Shown: one piece after another, positions 27,557 through 36,338 of the stretch
How the letters are laid out: every line of letters starts with the position of its first letter
Numbering within the stretch: position 1 is the first letter of the stretch
Source of the DNA: an uncultured Opitutales bacterium
GTDB lineage: Bacteria; Verrucomicrobiota; Verrucomicrobiia; Opitutales; Seribacteraceae
Direction: 5' to 3'
Assembly (NCBI GenBank): GCA_943789375.1
Contig: CALSTX010000005.1
Span: 1-64,000 of the forward strand
Length of the DNA: 64,000 nucleotides
Program-made: the position numbers and the translations under genes
The notes under the pieces: generated by a model
Databases searched by the model: none
Seen by the model: only the letters and a program-made list of their open reading frames with translations
What the model was told of the DNA's origin: nothing

Positions 27557-29136
27557 TTATTTCCTTTTTTTAGAAAATTCTCGAGTAGCTCGTTTTGCAG
27601 TCTTCCCTTGTATCTCCTCATCCTCATCTTCATCAACCAAGGCGAAAGGGATAAACAGGTAGAAGACAGAACCATGCCCAGGAGTTGATGTAAAACTGAT
27701 CTCGCCATTATGATCCTCGATAAAAAGCTTTGAGTTATAAAGGCCAAAGCCTGAGCCACTTGAAGACTCTTTAGTTGTGAAGAAAGGATCAAATAAATAT
27801 TCCGCAATTTCTGCTGAAATGCCTCCTCCATTATCACTAAATGAAATCTCCGCCCCCCTCCCTGGTGCAACGCGGTCACCTCCCCAGGCGTTTTTCATCA
27901 TTACATCTCCCTGTTTAACCATTCGGGCATTAATCTTAATTTTTCCATTTCTCGGGATTGCATCGCGAGCATTAATTGCAAGATTGAGGACGACTTGCCT
28001 AAATCCCGTCTCTTCCAGAAAGGCGGGGAGAGGTTTTTTCCCAAAATCAGTTTTAATTTTCGCACTTCTCGGAATAATGATCTGAATCAAATCCATCTGA
28101 TCTTTAAGTAATAAGCGAATGTCATGGATCGCCCGCGTGGCAGGTTTATCACGATGTAAGTCAATAATTCTCCTCACTAATTTCTGTGCTTGCATCGTAC
28201 TTTTTCGAATTTGCCCAAGACCGTTAGCCATGGGGTCATCTTTTTCAACCATCCCATGGTACAATTCTGATATTGAATAAATGCCCGCCATCAAATTACT
28301 GAAGTCATGTACAAGTCCATTGGTTAATGTGGCAAGGCCCTCCCTCCAGACAGAATTTGAAACTCGATGCTCTGCGATAGCTTGACGGGTAATATCGATA
28401 AAAACACCATCATAACCGAGTAACCGCTTGGTTGCAGTTAATATCGGTGTGCGTACATCCAATAAATAAATAAGCTGCCAGATGGAGGCAACTCAACTCG
28501 ATAACTGAAGCTAAAAGTTTCAGCTTTTTTAGAGTTTGTGGATAGCATGTGATGGAAGTGCTCCCGATCCTGCTCAAATATCTTACTGACAAACAAACCA
28601 CCGTTTCTTGAAAATTCTCTGTATTCTTTTGGGAAAAGCTTTTGGATTCCTCGAGAAAGATAACTGAAGGTTAAATCAATTCTTTGGGTAAAAAAAATGC
28701 CAGGAAAATTACTTATGTAGTCTGATAAACGACTCTCTGCTTTTTGTAATCGAATCAGAGTATTTGCGAGGGCACGGGGATCATTCATTAGGTCTCCCAT
28801 GAATGCTTTTTTTAAGTCCTCGTGTGGAGCAAGGGCAGGGGATAGTGACAGAATGGTATAGTCAGGGGAACTCAAGCATGTTAAATGAACTCCCAATGAA
28901 GAACTGCTATCATTGTCATTAAAAGGTAAAAAGCACTCGAAGTTTTCTCGCTGAAATCCTTTTTTTAAAAGAACACCCCATGACCGGTTAAAAGATGTCA
29001 TCAAGGTTCGAAATGATTGCATTAATAATTCCTGAGTACTCCGCCCAACCCAAGATGAAAAAGACTCTGAGCAATTCAAAATATTTCCCTTTGGGCATAA
29101 CCAGATTTGGCAATTTTCAAAATTTGGAGATTTCAT
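27557..29136 (-). pseudogene. PAS-domain sensor histidine kinase (NtrB/FlgS-like), single frameshift
   Basis: The N-terminal frame (29136-28438) holds PAS-like sequence, with no membrane segment. The C-terminal frame (28462-27557) finishes the PAS domain and carries the HisKA H-box GLVHDFSNLM (His near 28308), the N-box LNLAINARDAIP, the G1 box FSDNGGGIS and the G2 box SGSGFGLYNSK. A missing base in the AT-rich run at about 28459-28473 separates the two; restoring it gives 526 residues reading GSLFIYLLDVRTPIL or similar. The kinase is soluble, and its type matches NtrB, FlgS and FlrB partners of sigma-54 activators. It is transcribed divergently from flgB, which has a sigma-54 promoter. Its response regulator is not in the window. 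Confidence 0.75.
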
Positions 29137-29290
29137 GTGAGAAAATTACATCATTCATCAAAAAAAAAATCAGACAATAAAATTAGGCTCTGAAGGGGGA
29201 AAAAATTACCTAGTTGGTTAAAATCAGGCCACATCCAACCAAATGTGCCTTGTGAAATACTAATTTTGTCCAAATTGTAGCTCTTTTATT

Positions 29291-29306
29291 TGGCGCAATC
29301 CTTGCA
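29291..29306 (+). promoter_or_regulatory. Sigma-54 promoter upstream of flgB
   Basis: TGGCGCAATCCTTGCA matches the -24/-12 consensus TGGCAC-N5-TTGCA with a single difference in the -24 box. The GG and GC pairs are exactly 10 bases apart. The start of transcription should fall near 29317, three bases before the flgB ATG at 29320, leaving almost no leader. An RpoN-dependent class II flagellar operon would begin here. Confidence 0.75.
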
Positions 29307-29319
29307 TTGTTTTTCTCAA

Positions 29320-29709
29320 ATGGCCGTAATTCTAGACAATTTATACTCCCAAGAAAACTATTTGGTTTCTAAAAAACTACTGGACGCCACCCATTTGCGT
29401 CATGAAGCATTGTCGAATAATTTAGCAAATGTTGAAACACCAGGTTTCAAAAGGAGGGATTTGCCAAAGACTTTTTCCGTTGAACTTAGAAGGGCAGTAG
29501 ATCGTAAAGATTTTGGCAAAGTAAAGTCACTTTTACCTCGAAGCCAAGAAGACCAACAAGCCAAGCCTGTTCGAATGGATGGAAATACTGTCCAACTTGA
29601 TGAAGAAATGCTCGCCATGAATCGTAATGCCTTGAATTATGAATACCTCAGCGGAGCCGTTGGGGGTTCTATTAAAGAACTTAATCTAGCTATCAGGGGG
29701 AGGGTTTAA
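29320..29709 (+). CDS. flgB: Flagellar basal-body rod protein FlgB
   Basis: 129 residues from the ATG at 29320. An upstream TTG at 29290 would read through the sigma-54 promoter and is rejected. The rod-protein N-terminal motif is LSNNLANVETPGFKRRD, and the C-terminal helix of the D0 domain is present. It forms the proximal rod with FlgC and FliE. It is the first gene of the flagellar supercluster, 3 bases before the flgC region. Confidence 0.93.
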   Translation: MAVILDNLYSQENYLVSKKLLDATHLRHEALSNNLANVETPGFKRRDLPKTFSVELRRAVDRKDFGKVKSLLPRSQEDQQAKPVRMDGNTVQLDEEMLAMNRNALNYEYLSGAVGGSIKELNLAIRGRV

Positions 29710-29718
29710 TTTATGACC

Positions 29719-30154
29719 ATGAATCTTAATACCAGGCATTGAATCTACCGGCAGTGCATTGTCTGCTGAAAAAATTCGCCTAGAAATTATTGCCCAAAAT
29801 ATTGCCAATTCTAACACCACCCAAGATGCAGATGGGAATGTTTACCAAAGAAAAGAAGTGGCATTTGAGGAATTCATCAAGACACCGGAGAGAAGAGTTG
29901 CGGGGTATGTTGACGAGAATTTATACCAGGGGGTTCGAGTGACTGATGTTTATGATGATCAGACACCCGGGCGCATGATTTATAACCCAGGTCACCCGCA
30001 TGCGAATGAAGACGGGATGGTTGAAATGCCTAATGTTGATGTCTCCAGGGAAATGATCGACTTGATCAGCGCTTCGAGAGCCTACGAGGCTAATTTAACC
30101 GTTGTCAAAACATCCCGCAGAATGGCGCAACAAGCACTAGCCATCGGTAAATAA
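29719..30154 (+). pseudogene. flgC: Flagellar basal-body rod protein FlgC, single-base frameshift at the start
   Basis: The body (29759 on) is a complete FlgC: SAEKIRLEIIAQNIANSNTT, the central RMIYNPGHPHANEDG, and the C-terminal VSREMIDLISASRAYEANL. The start ATG at 29719 reads MNLNTRH and stops. One extra A in AATA at 29728-29731 puts it out of frame with PGIESTGSALSAEKIR. Without that base the protein is 144 residues and starts MNLIPGIESTGSAL, the normal FlgC N-terminus. Because every neighbour is intact, a sequencing error is likely. Alternatively translation could begin at the TTG near 29759, which would lose part of the D0 helix. Confidence 0.8.
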
Positions 30155-30165
30155 ATTTTATAATT

Positions 30166-30582
30166 ATGGACGCAATCACAAGTTTACCAAGTTTGACCGA
30201 TCTGCTCAGTCAAAATCCAAACCTGCAACCTAATGCACGAGCCAACCGCTTTGCACAGAATTCTGAACTTTCTCAGATAAATAATTTAGCAGGCCAATCT
30301 ATTTCCAATGGAGTCTCTCCCATTGCAATTGACAAAACATCTTCGACCGAAAGGGTTACGGCTCCCGGTTTTGCACAGATGTTTGAAGATTTTGTCAAAG
30401 GTGTAGATCAAAAGAAAAAGATATCGAAGCAAGAAACCCAAGATTTAATTTTGGGTCGCTCAGACAACATCCACGAAGCAGTTGTAAAATCACAGGAAGC
30501 TGGCGTGGCATTTAACCTCATGATTGAAGTTAGAAATAAGCTCGTTGATTCATACAAAGAATTGATGAGAATGCAAGTGTAG
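30166..30582 (+). CDS. fliE: Flagellar hook-basal body complex protein FliE
   Basis: 138 residues, a little longer than the usual 100-110. The C-terminal half has the FliE core FAQMFEDFVKGVDQ, and the end EVRNKLVDSYKELMRMQV is the family signature. FliE joins the MS ring to the rod. It sits 11 bases after flgC and 9 before fliF. The N-terminal extension is low in recognisable motifs. Confidence 0.9.
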   Translation: MDAITSLPSLTDLLSQNPNLQPNARANRFAQNSELSQINNLAGQSISNGVSPIAIDKTSSTERVTAPGFAQMFEDFVKGVDQKKKISKQETQDLILGRSDNIHEAVVKSQEAGVAFNLMIEVRNKLVDSYKELMRMQV

Positions 30583-30591
30583 GGCTTTTGA

Positions 30592-32151
30592 ATGAAAGAA
30601 AGATTTGATAAACTAAGCGAGTTGTGGGTACAACTCCCTGCCTCTAGAAAGCTAGGGTTAGGTGTAGCCATAATCGGTGTTATAGGTCTAAGTATTGGTA
30701 TTTTGTCATGGTCCGGGGGTAGCTCTGACATGCGGGTCCTTGTGAGTGGTGCAGATGCTAAAGATCTTGGTGAGGTTGTTGATGTTCTCAAATCTAACCA
30801 GGTGCCTTTTGAATACAGCGAATCTGGTGACACCATCCTTGTACCTGAGGACAAAAGGGCGGCCATGCGAATGGAATTAGCCATGAAAGGATTACCTAAG
30901 AGTGGTGATGTAGGGTTTGAAATTTTTGATGAAGGAAATTTTGGAATCAGTGACTTCGTGCAAAGGACTAATCATACGCGTGCCATCCAAGGCGAATTAG
31001 CCCGAACCATCTCAATGATGGACGCAATTCGTTCGGCCAAAGTATTTGTCGTTAAACCAGAAAACAACCTGCTTCTTAGTGAGGATCCTAATGACCGTCC
31101 CAGTGCATCAGTTTATGTCGATACTGGCGGTAGTACCCTTGATAAGTCTAATGTTAATGCCATTCAGTTTCTTGTCGCGAGAGCTGTTAAGGGAGTTAAT
31201 AAATCTAATGTAGCAGTGATGGATAACCAGGGAAATCTTCTCTCTGACGAAGCTGATACTGACGGAGTTGCTGGAGTTGCTGGACAGATGATGAAAGCCT
31301 ACCAAGCACAGGAACGAAGACTTGAGCAGAAGATTGAAACGATGCTTGCCCGTATTGTTGGTAAGGATCAAGTAGTCGCCCGAGTATCTGTAAATTTGGA
31401 CACAAAGTCTTCCACTCTTCTGGATGAAAAATTTGACCCTGAGGGTCAGGTGCCTAGAACTCAAACTTCAGATAAAGACTCAGCAACCACTGTTGAAACA
31501 CAACCACAGAATACCGCAACTGGTATGGGTGCAAATGTTCCTAATGTTAGCCAAGATGCCTCCGCAGATGATCCTATCATGGCCCAAAGTGATGAAAAAA
31601 GAGAGTCGAAGACCACCGATTTTGAGATTAGCCGTACTCTTAACGAAACAGTTCAGGAACCTGGTGCGATTATAGGCCGAAGTGCTGCTGTTCTCATTGC
31701 AAAAGGCGATGCACCCCGGACTCCCGCTGAAATTGACAGTATTCACGGTGCAGTTGTAAACGCAATTGGTGCTCGTTTTGATCAGTCTGATTTGGCAACT
31801 CATGTGACGGTTCATGAAGTTGAATTTCAGCCTTCCTTTGCCGGTCCAACCGGAGAAACATTGAACCAATTTCAGCATCTTTTGGATACCTATGGACCCC
31901 ACCTAAAAAACCTTCTTGGCATTATTTTAGCTCTTGTAATCTTTTTCGTATTTCTACGAATGCTTAAAAAATTCAAACCAAGTGAAGCGGAAGTACAAGT
32001 TTTAGATGAAGACGATCAACAAATGTTGGCAGGAACCCGGAGTTTAGGAAGTGGATTAACTCCCGAGCTTCTTAATGACCTTATTCAGGAAAAACCAGAT
32101 AATGTGAGTACTGCTCTCAGGAAATACCTGGAGACTGGGTCATCATCCTAA
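30592..32151 (+). CDS. fliF: Flagellar MS-ring protein FliF
   Basis: 519 residues. An N-terminal membrane segment (LGLGVAIIGVIGLSIGILSW, about 19-39) precedes the ring-building motif domains. Family blocks include GNFGISDFVQRTNHTRA and ELARTIS. A second membrane segment (about 440-460, LGIILALVIFFVFLRML) is followed by the cytoplasmic tail that binds FliG. Length is close to the usual 520-560. It nucleates flagellar assembly in the inner membrane. Confidence 0.95.
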   Translation: MKERFDKLSELWVQLPASRKLGLGVAIIGVIGLSIGILSWSGGSSDMRVLVSGADAKDLGEVVDVLKSNQVPFEYSESGDTILVPEDKRAAMRMELAMKGLPKSGDVGFEIFDEGNFGISDFVQRTNHTRAIQGELARTISMMDAIRSAKVFVVKPENNLLLSEDPNDRPSASVYVDTGGSTLDKSNVNAIQFLVARAVKGVNKSNVAVMDNQGNLLSDEADTDGVAGVAGQMMKAYQAQERRLEQKIETMLARIVGKDQVVARVSVNLDTKSSTLLDEKFDPEGQVPRTQTSDKDSATTVETQPQNTATGMGANVPNVSQDASADDPIMAQSDEKRESKTTDFEISRTLNETVQEPGAIIGRSAAVLIAKGDAPRTPAEIDSIHGAVVNAIGARFDQSDLATHVTVHEVEFQPSFAGPTGETLNQFQHLLDTYGPHLKNLLGIILALVIFFVFLRMLKKFKPSEAEVQVLDEDDQQMLAGTRSLGSGLTPELLNDLIQEKPDNVSTALRKYLETGSSS

Positions 32152-32189
32152 CTTCATCAATAATGTAGCCAACTAACAACCCCGAGGCG

Positions 32190-33236
32190 ATGCAAGAAGT
32201 CGAAGAAGAAGAAGAAAGCGTTGAAGAGCGCTATGAAAAAATGTCGAAGCATGAGAAGCTTGCCTTGCTCATGATAGCATTAGGGGAAGACGCGGCATCC
32301 ACTTTACTGAAAAGGTTTGATTCAAAAGACTCAGAGAGCATCTGTAAAAGAATAGGTGACTTTGCGATCGTCGACCAAGAACTAAAGGATTGTGTTTTGG
32401 ATGAATTTTCTGAAATTATCGAATCGTCCGTTAATTCAAATCTAGGTGGTCTGTCTTTTGCCCAAAAGACACTCGAGTTGGCACATGGTGATTACAAAGC
32501 CAATAACATGATGAACCGAATCGCCCCCGTCCGAGACTCCCTAGACTTCATGGACGACATCAAAGAGATGGATCCGGGCCAAATATATAATGTTTTAAGA
32601 TTTGAACAGCCACAGACCATTGCCTTTGTTTTAGCTAATGTAGATGCCGACAAAGGATCAGAAGTTCTTCAAATGATGCCTCCAAACATACAGGAACAAG
32701 TCATTGAGCGAGTCGGATCGATGGAAACCACTCCAATGGACCAAATCGAGGTAGTGGCTAACACACTCGGCAGCAGAATGGGCAAAAAAGGTCAATCTCC
32801 CCGTGTCAAGACAGGAGGGGTCAAATCAGCCGCAGAACTCTTGAATTGGTTTGAAAAAGACGAGGGTAAGGAATTGTTGAAAAGTATCGAGAAAAGGAAT
32901 CCAAAGCTTGGTGGTTCAATCAGGCAAAGAATGTTTCGCTTCGAAGATCTTGTTAGACTCAGTGCAGGAGATATTTCAAAGATTACCAAGGAAGTTGATC
33001 AGGATGACTTGGTGATTGCTATGAAAAACGCTTCCGCTGAACTAAAGAAAGTAATTTATTCGACGATGTCGAAAAGAGCAGTGGAAGCTCTTGAAGAGCA
33101 ACTGGGTTTTCTTGGTCCAAAAAGACTTTCTGAAATTGAGTCTGCACAAGACAGAGTTATTCAAATCGTTCGAGAACTCGAAGAGGACGAAGAAATTATC
33201 CTCGATACTGGAGGAAGCGACGTTGTCGTACAGTAA
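32190..33236 (+). CDS. fliG: Flagellar motor switch protein FliG
   Basis: 348 residues. The middle-domain signature EQPQTIAFVLANVD and the C-terminal motor domain are present, including the charged helix before LGFLGPKRLSEIESAQDR. It binds FliF, FliM and the MotA stator to generate torque. An acidic N-terminal tail (EVEEEEESVEERYE) is unusual in its charge. GAGG lies 2 bases upstream of the ATG spacer. The 3' end overlaps the likely TTG start of fliH by 14 bases. Confidence 0.95.
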   Translation: MQEVEEEEESVEERYEKMSKHEKLALLMIALGEDAASTLLKRFDSKDSESICKRIGDFAIVDQELKDCVLDEFSEIIESSVNSNLGGLSFAQKTLELAHGDYKANNMMNRIAPVRDSLDFMDDIKEMDPGQIYNVLRFEQPQTIAFVLANVDADKGSEVLQMMPPNIQEQVIERVGSMETTPMDQIEVVANTLGSRMGKKGQSPRVKTGGVKSAAELLNWFEKDEGKELLKSIEKRNPKLGGSIRQRMFRFEDLVRLSAGDISKITKEVDQDDLVIAMKNASAELKKVIYSTMSKRAVEALEEQLGFLGPKRLSEIESAQDRVIQIVRELEEDEEIILDTGGSDVVVQ

Positions 33237-33897
33237 AACAATTTCATTTCCCCGCACCCCTAAAGGGTTTACGGTAAGCTCCATTGCCCAAGCACCAGTT
33301 TCGATTTCTGTTGCAGAAGAAGACCGGGTAAAATCTTACGAACAAGGCAAGCAAGAAGCTGCCGCTTTTTACCAGCAAGAAATAAAAAAACTTCGGGAAG
33401 AATATTCTCTCCGGCAAGAAACCTTGCTTGGGTTACTTCAAGATAAAATTGATGGTGTACTGAATGAATTAAGTGCTCGATTACCGACCTTAGTCGTGAA
33501 CACCACTGAGCGCGTACTCGGAAATATCCAGCTCGATGCTGAAATGATCAAGTCATTAGTAACGTCGATGATCGAAGATTTTACTGATGATCAGGAAACC
33601 CTTGAGGTCTTTTTATCTCCTGATGATCTTCGTCTTCTGAAATCACTTTCGGATAAAGATAAAGAACCAACACAGGCGGATACTGGACAAGATGAAGGGT
33701 TTGCCAGTGCGATAGCTGGAATTTTTGATGGTATCGACGGCGATGATGCCTTGCTTGATGGTTACCCCAATGTAAAGTTTTTTGAAGATTCATCTCTTAT
33801 TTCCGGGGATTGCCAAGTTAAAAGCAGGTTTGGTCTGCTTGACGGAAGAATTGCAACAAAACTTCGTAGAGTAGAAGAGGAGATTCAGGGTGATTGA
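33223..33897 (+). CDS. fliH: Flagellar export stator FliH
   Basis: 224 residues. The frame is open from 33091 inside fliG, but TTG at 33223 is chosen because GAGGAAG (33211-33217) lies 5 bases before it. That gives a protein starting SYSKTISFP. The central coiled coil (YEQGKQEAAAFYQQEIKKLR) and the C-terminal FliH/HrpE-like domain, with TTERVLGNIQLDAEMIKSLV, match the family. FliH holds the ATPase FliI at the export gate. It overlaps fliI by 8 bases. Confidence 0.85.
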   Translation: MSYSKTISFPRTPKGFTVSSIAQAPVSISVAEEDRVKSYEQGKQEAAAFYQQEIKKLREEYSLRQETLLGLLQDKIDGVLNELSARLPTLVVNTTERVLGNIQLDAEMIKSLVTSMIEDFTDDQETLEVFLSPDDLRLLKSLSDKDKEPTQADTGQDEGFASAIAGIFDGIDGDDALLDGYPNVKFFEDSSLISGDCQVKSRFGLLDGRIATKLRRVEEEIQGD

Positions 33898-35212
33898 TTC
33901 ATTACATGAGCGCTTTTCCTTTATTGAGAAAGGTATAAAGGGAGCTCGCACCCATGACAAAATAGGTACAGTGCGAAAAGTAACAGGACTGATCATTGAA
34001 TCAGAAGGACCTGAGGTTTGTATCGGGCAAGTTTGCTCGATTACATCTGATCGGCATCAGGAAACCTCTGAGGCACAGGTCGTTGGCTTTCTAGAAAACA
34101 AGGTGCTCTTAATGCCTCTTGATAGTATTCACCTTATTCACCCCGGTTGTAATGTTATTTCTCAGAAAAATTCTAATTCTGTACCCTTTGGTAACGCTTT
34201 ATTAGGCAGAGTAATTGATGGTATGGGTAGACCCATCGACAACAAGGGACCATTAATGGCCGGTGCAAGAGATGGTTTTTACTCAGAGCCTCCTAGTCCG
34301 CTGGACCGTAAACTCATATCTGAATCTTTTAGCACTGGCATCAAGTCCATTGACACCTTCACGCCACTAGGCAAAGGGCAAAGGGTCGGGATTTTTTCTG
34401 GTAGTGGTGTGGGAAAGTCAGTTCTTCTTGGCATGATTGGGCGTGGGTCTGAATCAGATGTTAATGTTATTTCTTTAGTCGGTGAAAGAGGAAGAGAGCT
34501 TAAAGAATTTATCGAAAATGATCTTGGTCCAGAGGGAATGGCGAAATCGATCATCGTTGTCTCTACTTCAGATCAACCTGCTCCGATGAGAATTCGTGCA
34601 TCAACTCTTGCCACCGCGATAGCTGAAGGTTTCCGGGACCAAGGAAGTAAAGTTTTACTTTTAATGGATTCATTGACGCGCTTCGCCATGGCACAGCGAG
34701 AAATTGGATTAGCTGCCGGAGAACCACCTGCTAGTCGAGGGTATGTCCCCTCTGTTTTCTCTGTTCTTCCAAGACTTTTAGAGCGCACCGGTTCTACTGA
34801 CAAAGGATCAATAACAGCTATCTACACCGTTTTAGTTGAAGGTGATGACATGAACGAACCAGTTGCAGATGCAGTTAGAGGCTTTCTTGATGGTCACATA
34901 GTTCTCGATAGGCAACTTGCAAACGCCAATCATTTTCCAGCTGTTGATGTCCTTAAAAGTGTGAGTCGTTTAGATCGTGCTGTTTGTACCAAGGATGAGA
35001 TCGCCCAAATATCAAAAGCGAGGGATCTACTCTCCACTTACAAGCAAAATGAAGACCTCATTAATGTTGGTGCATATGTTAAAAATAGTAATCCAAAAAT
35101 TGATGAAGCTATAGCCAAATACGATATGATTACTTCTTTTTTAAAGCAATCATATGATGAGCTTTACCCAAGAGCTCACAGCTTTGAAATCCTCAAGTCC
35201 ATCTCATCATGA
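33890..35212 (+). CDS. fliI: Flagellum-specific ATPase FliI
   Basis: 440 residues, an AAA-like F1-beta homologue. Walker A is SGSGVGKSVLLG with its lysine at residue 176. The family blocks GERGRELKEF, DSLTRFAMAQREIGLAAGEP and RGYVPSVF are present. It powers or primes type III export with FliH and FliJ. It is linked to fliJ by an ATGA overlap (35209-35212). Confidence 0.96.
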   Translation: MIDSLHERFSFIEKGIKGARTHDKIGTVRKVTGLIIESEGPEVCIGQVCSITSDRHQETSEAQVVGFLENKVLLMPLDSIHLIHPGCNVISQKNSNSVPFGNALLGRVIDGMGRPIDNKGPLMAGARDGFYSEPPSPLDRKLISESFSTGIKSIDTFTPLGKGQRVGIFSGSGVGKSVLLGMIGRGSESDVNVISLVGERGRELKEFIENDLGPEGMAKSIIVVSTSDQPAPMRIRASTLATAIAEGFRDQGSKVLLLMDSLTRFAMAQREIGLAAGEPPASRGYVPSVFSVLPRLLERTGSTDKGSITAIYTVLVEGDDMNEPVADAVRGFLDGHIVLDRQLANANHFPAVDVLKSVSRLDRAVCTKDEIAQISKARDLLSTYKQNEDLINVGAYVKNSNPKIDEAIAKYDMITSFLKQSYDELYPRAHSFEILKSISS

Positions 35213-35667
35213 AAGCCTTTACCTTCAGACTTCAAACCTTGTTGCACTTGAGAGAATTAGCCCGAGATCAAAGCCTCGAATCTTACGGAAAGTCAATTGA
35301 GGAATTTAATCGACTTGGGGAATCTCTTCATGCTCAGGAAAAGCAACTTCAAGAATTACAAAGCTATATTAAGCATAAAAGATCTTCAGGTTTTTATGGT
35401 CAAGATGAGCAAAACCATCAGCGTACTGTGGTTGACTCGAAAAATAAGATTATAGAACTTCATGGAGAACTCCAGAATGCCAAGAAAATTCAAGAAGCAA
35501 AACGTACTATATTTCTCAAATCAGACGCTGATTTTAAAAGTTTAGAAAAACTTAAAGGTAAGCAGCAAAAAGAACATTCGTACAACGAACAAAAAAAAGA
35601 GGAAAATGAAATCGATGATATTATTACTAGCCGATTTGCCTATAACTTAAATTCTCAATTATCATGA
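35209..35667 (+). CDS. fliJ: Flagellar export chaperone FliJ
   Basis: 152 residues, almost wholly coiled coil, starting FTFRLQTLLHLRELARDQ, the typical FliJ opening. It acts as the central stalk under FlhA with the FliI ring. Position directly after fliI supports the call. It overlaps both neighbours by ATGA. Confidence 0.85.
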   Translation: MKAFTFRLQTLLHLRELARDQSLESYGKSIEEFNRLGESLHAQEKQLQELQSYIKHKRSSGFYGQDEQNHQRTVVDSKNKIIELHGELQNAKKIQEAKRTIFLKSDADFKSLEKLKGKQQKEHSYNEQKKEENEIDDIITSRFAYNLNSQLS

Positions 35668-36332
35668 AAATATCACCCTCTCTTATTGTTGTGGCTGCCG
35701 TCATTTTATCAGTGGCGAGCGCAGGCATCATGCTAACCATTAATTACGATGCCTTATTCAAGCCTAAGCCAGTAATTAAAGCAGAATTTACCAGTGTCGA
35801 ATTTGATGCTGATGATACCAGTTATTCTCCAGCCGAAACTCACTCCATGAACCAACTTTCTAAAGAATTAGCAGCTCTAAAGGAAAGGCTAATTGAAAGA
35901 GAGAATGAACTGGACGCTAGAGAGTCAGCTATTTCCATGGACATGGAGTCGCTTGAAAAGCAAAAACGTGAACTTAACCAGATCCGTAAAGATCTAGAAG
36001 ATCGACTTGCCGATTTTGAGTCAAAGCAAGGGCAAGACTTGAGCGATGAAAAGTTAAAAGAGTATAAGGACACCTCCAAAAGGTGGGTCGAAATGGGACC
36101 CGAAGTCGCAAGTGTTGAGATACAAAACTGGAGGCAAAAGAGAAAATTCGAACAAGCCCTCACAATTTTCGAACTTCTCAAAGCTGAAGACAAGGCTCCC
36201 ATTATTGCCTTTATGCTAAATAGCGATGATGACGCAATGATTGAACTTGCGGATGCACTTGCAATGCGAGACCGGGGATTACTACCCAGTTTAGACATTA
36301 ATGGTAATGCACCTGCATCCCTTCAGAATTGA
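35664..36332 (+). CDS. Membrane-anchored coiled-coil protein, MotE-like
   Basis: 222 residues. An N-terminal membrane anchor (LIVVAAVILSVASAGIMLTI) is followed by a periplasmic coiled coil (about 60-125, rich in ERENELDARESA-type heptads). The C-terminal helical part (FELLKAEDKAPIIAFMLN) resembles the MgtE-N-like domain of MotE and YlxF-type proteins. Such proteins help chaperone stator proteins or link to the rod. It begins at the fliJ stop (ATGA), the usual place for this gene next to fliJ and fliK. Confidence 0.65.
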   Translation: MKISPSLIVVAAVILSVASAGIMLTINYDALFKPKPVIKAEFTSVEFDADDTSYSPAETHSMNQLSKELAALKERLIERENELDARESAISMDMESLEKQKRELNQIRKDLEDRLADFESKQGQDLSDEKLKEYKDTSKRWVEMGPEVASVEIQNWRQKRKFEQALTIFELLKAEDKAPIIAFMLNSDDDAMIELADALAMRDRGLLPSLDINGNAPASLQN

Positions 36333-36338
36333 TTTCAA

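Noticed and set aside
29290-29319. TTG start for flgB at 29290
   Set aside because: It would place the sigma-54 promoter inside the coding region and adds residues not found in FlgB proteins; the ATG at 29320 fits better.
31108-31464. 118-codon minus-strand frame inside fliF
   Set aside because: No motif or upstream start signal; the opposite strand is a complete FliF.
33091-33222. Longer fliH from 33091
   Set aside because: The extra 44 codons lie wholly within fliG in another frame; the TTG at 33223 has a good Shine-Dalgarno sequence.
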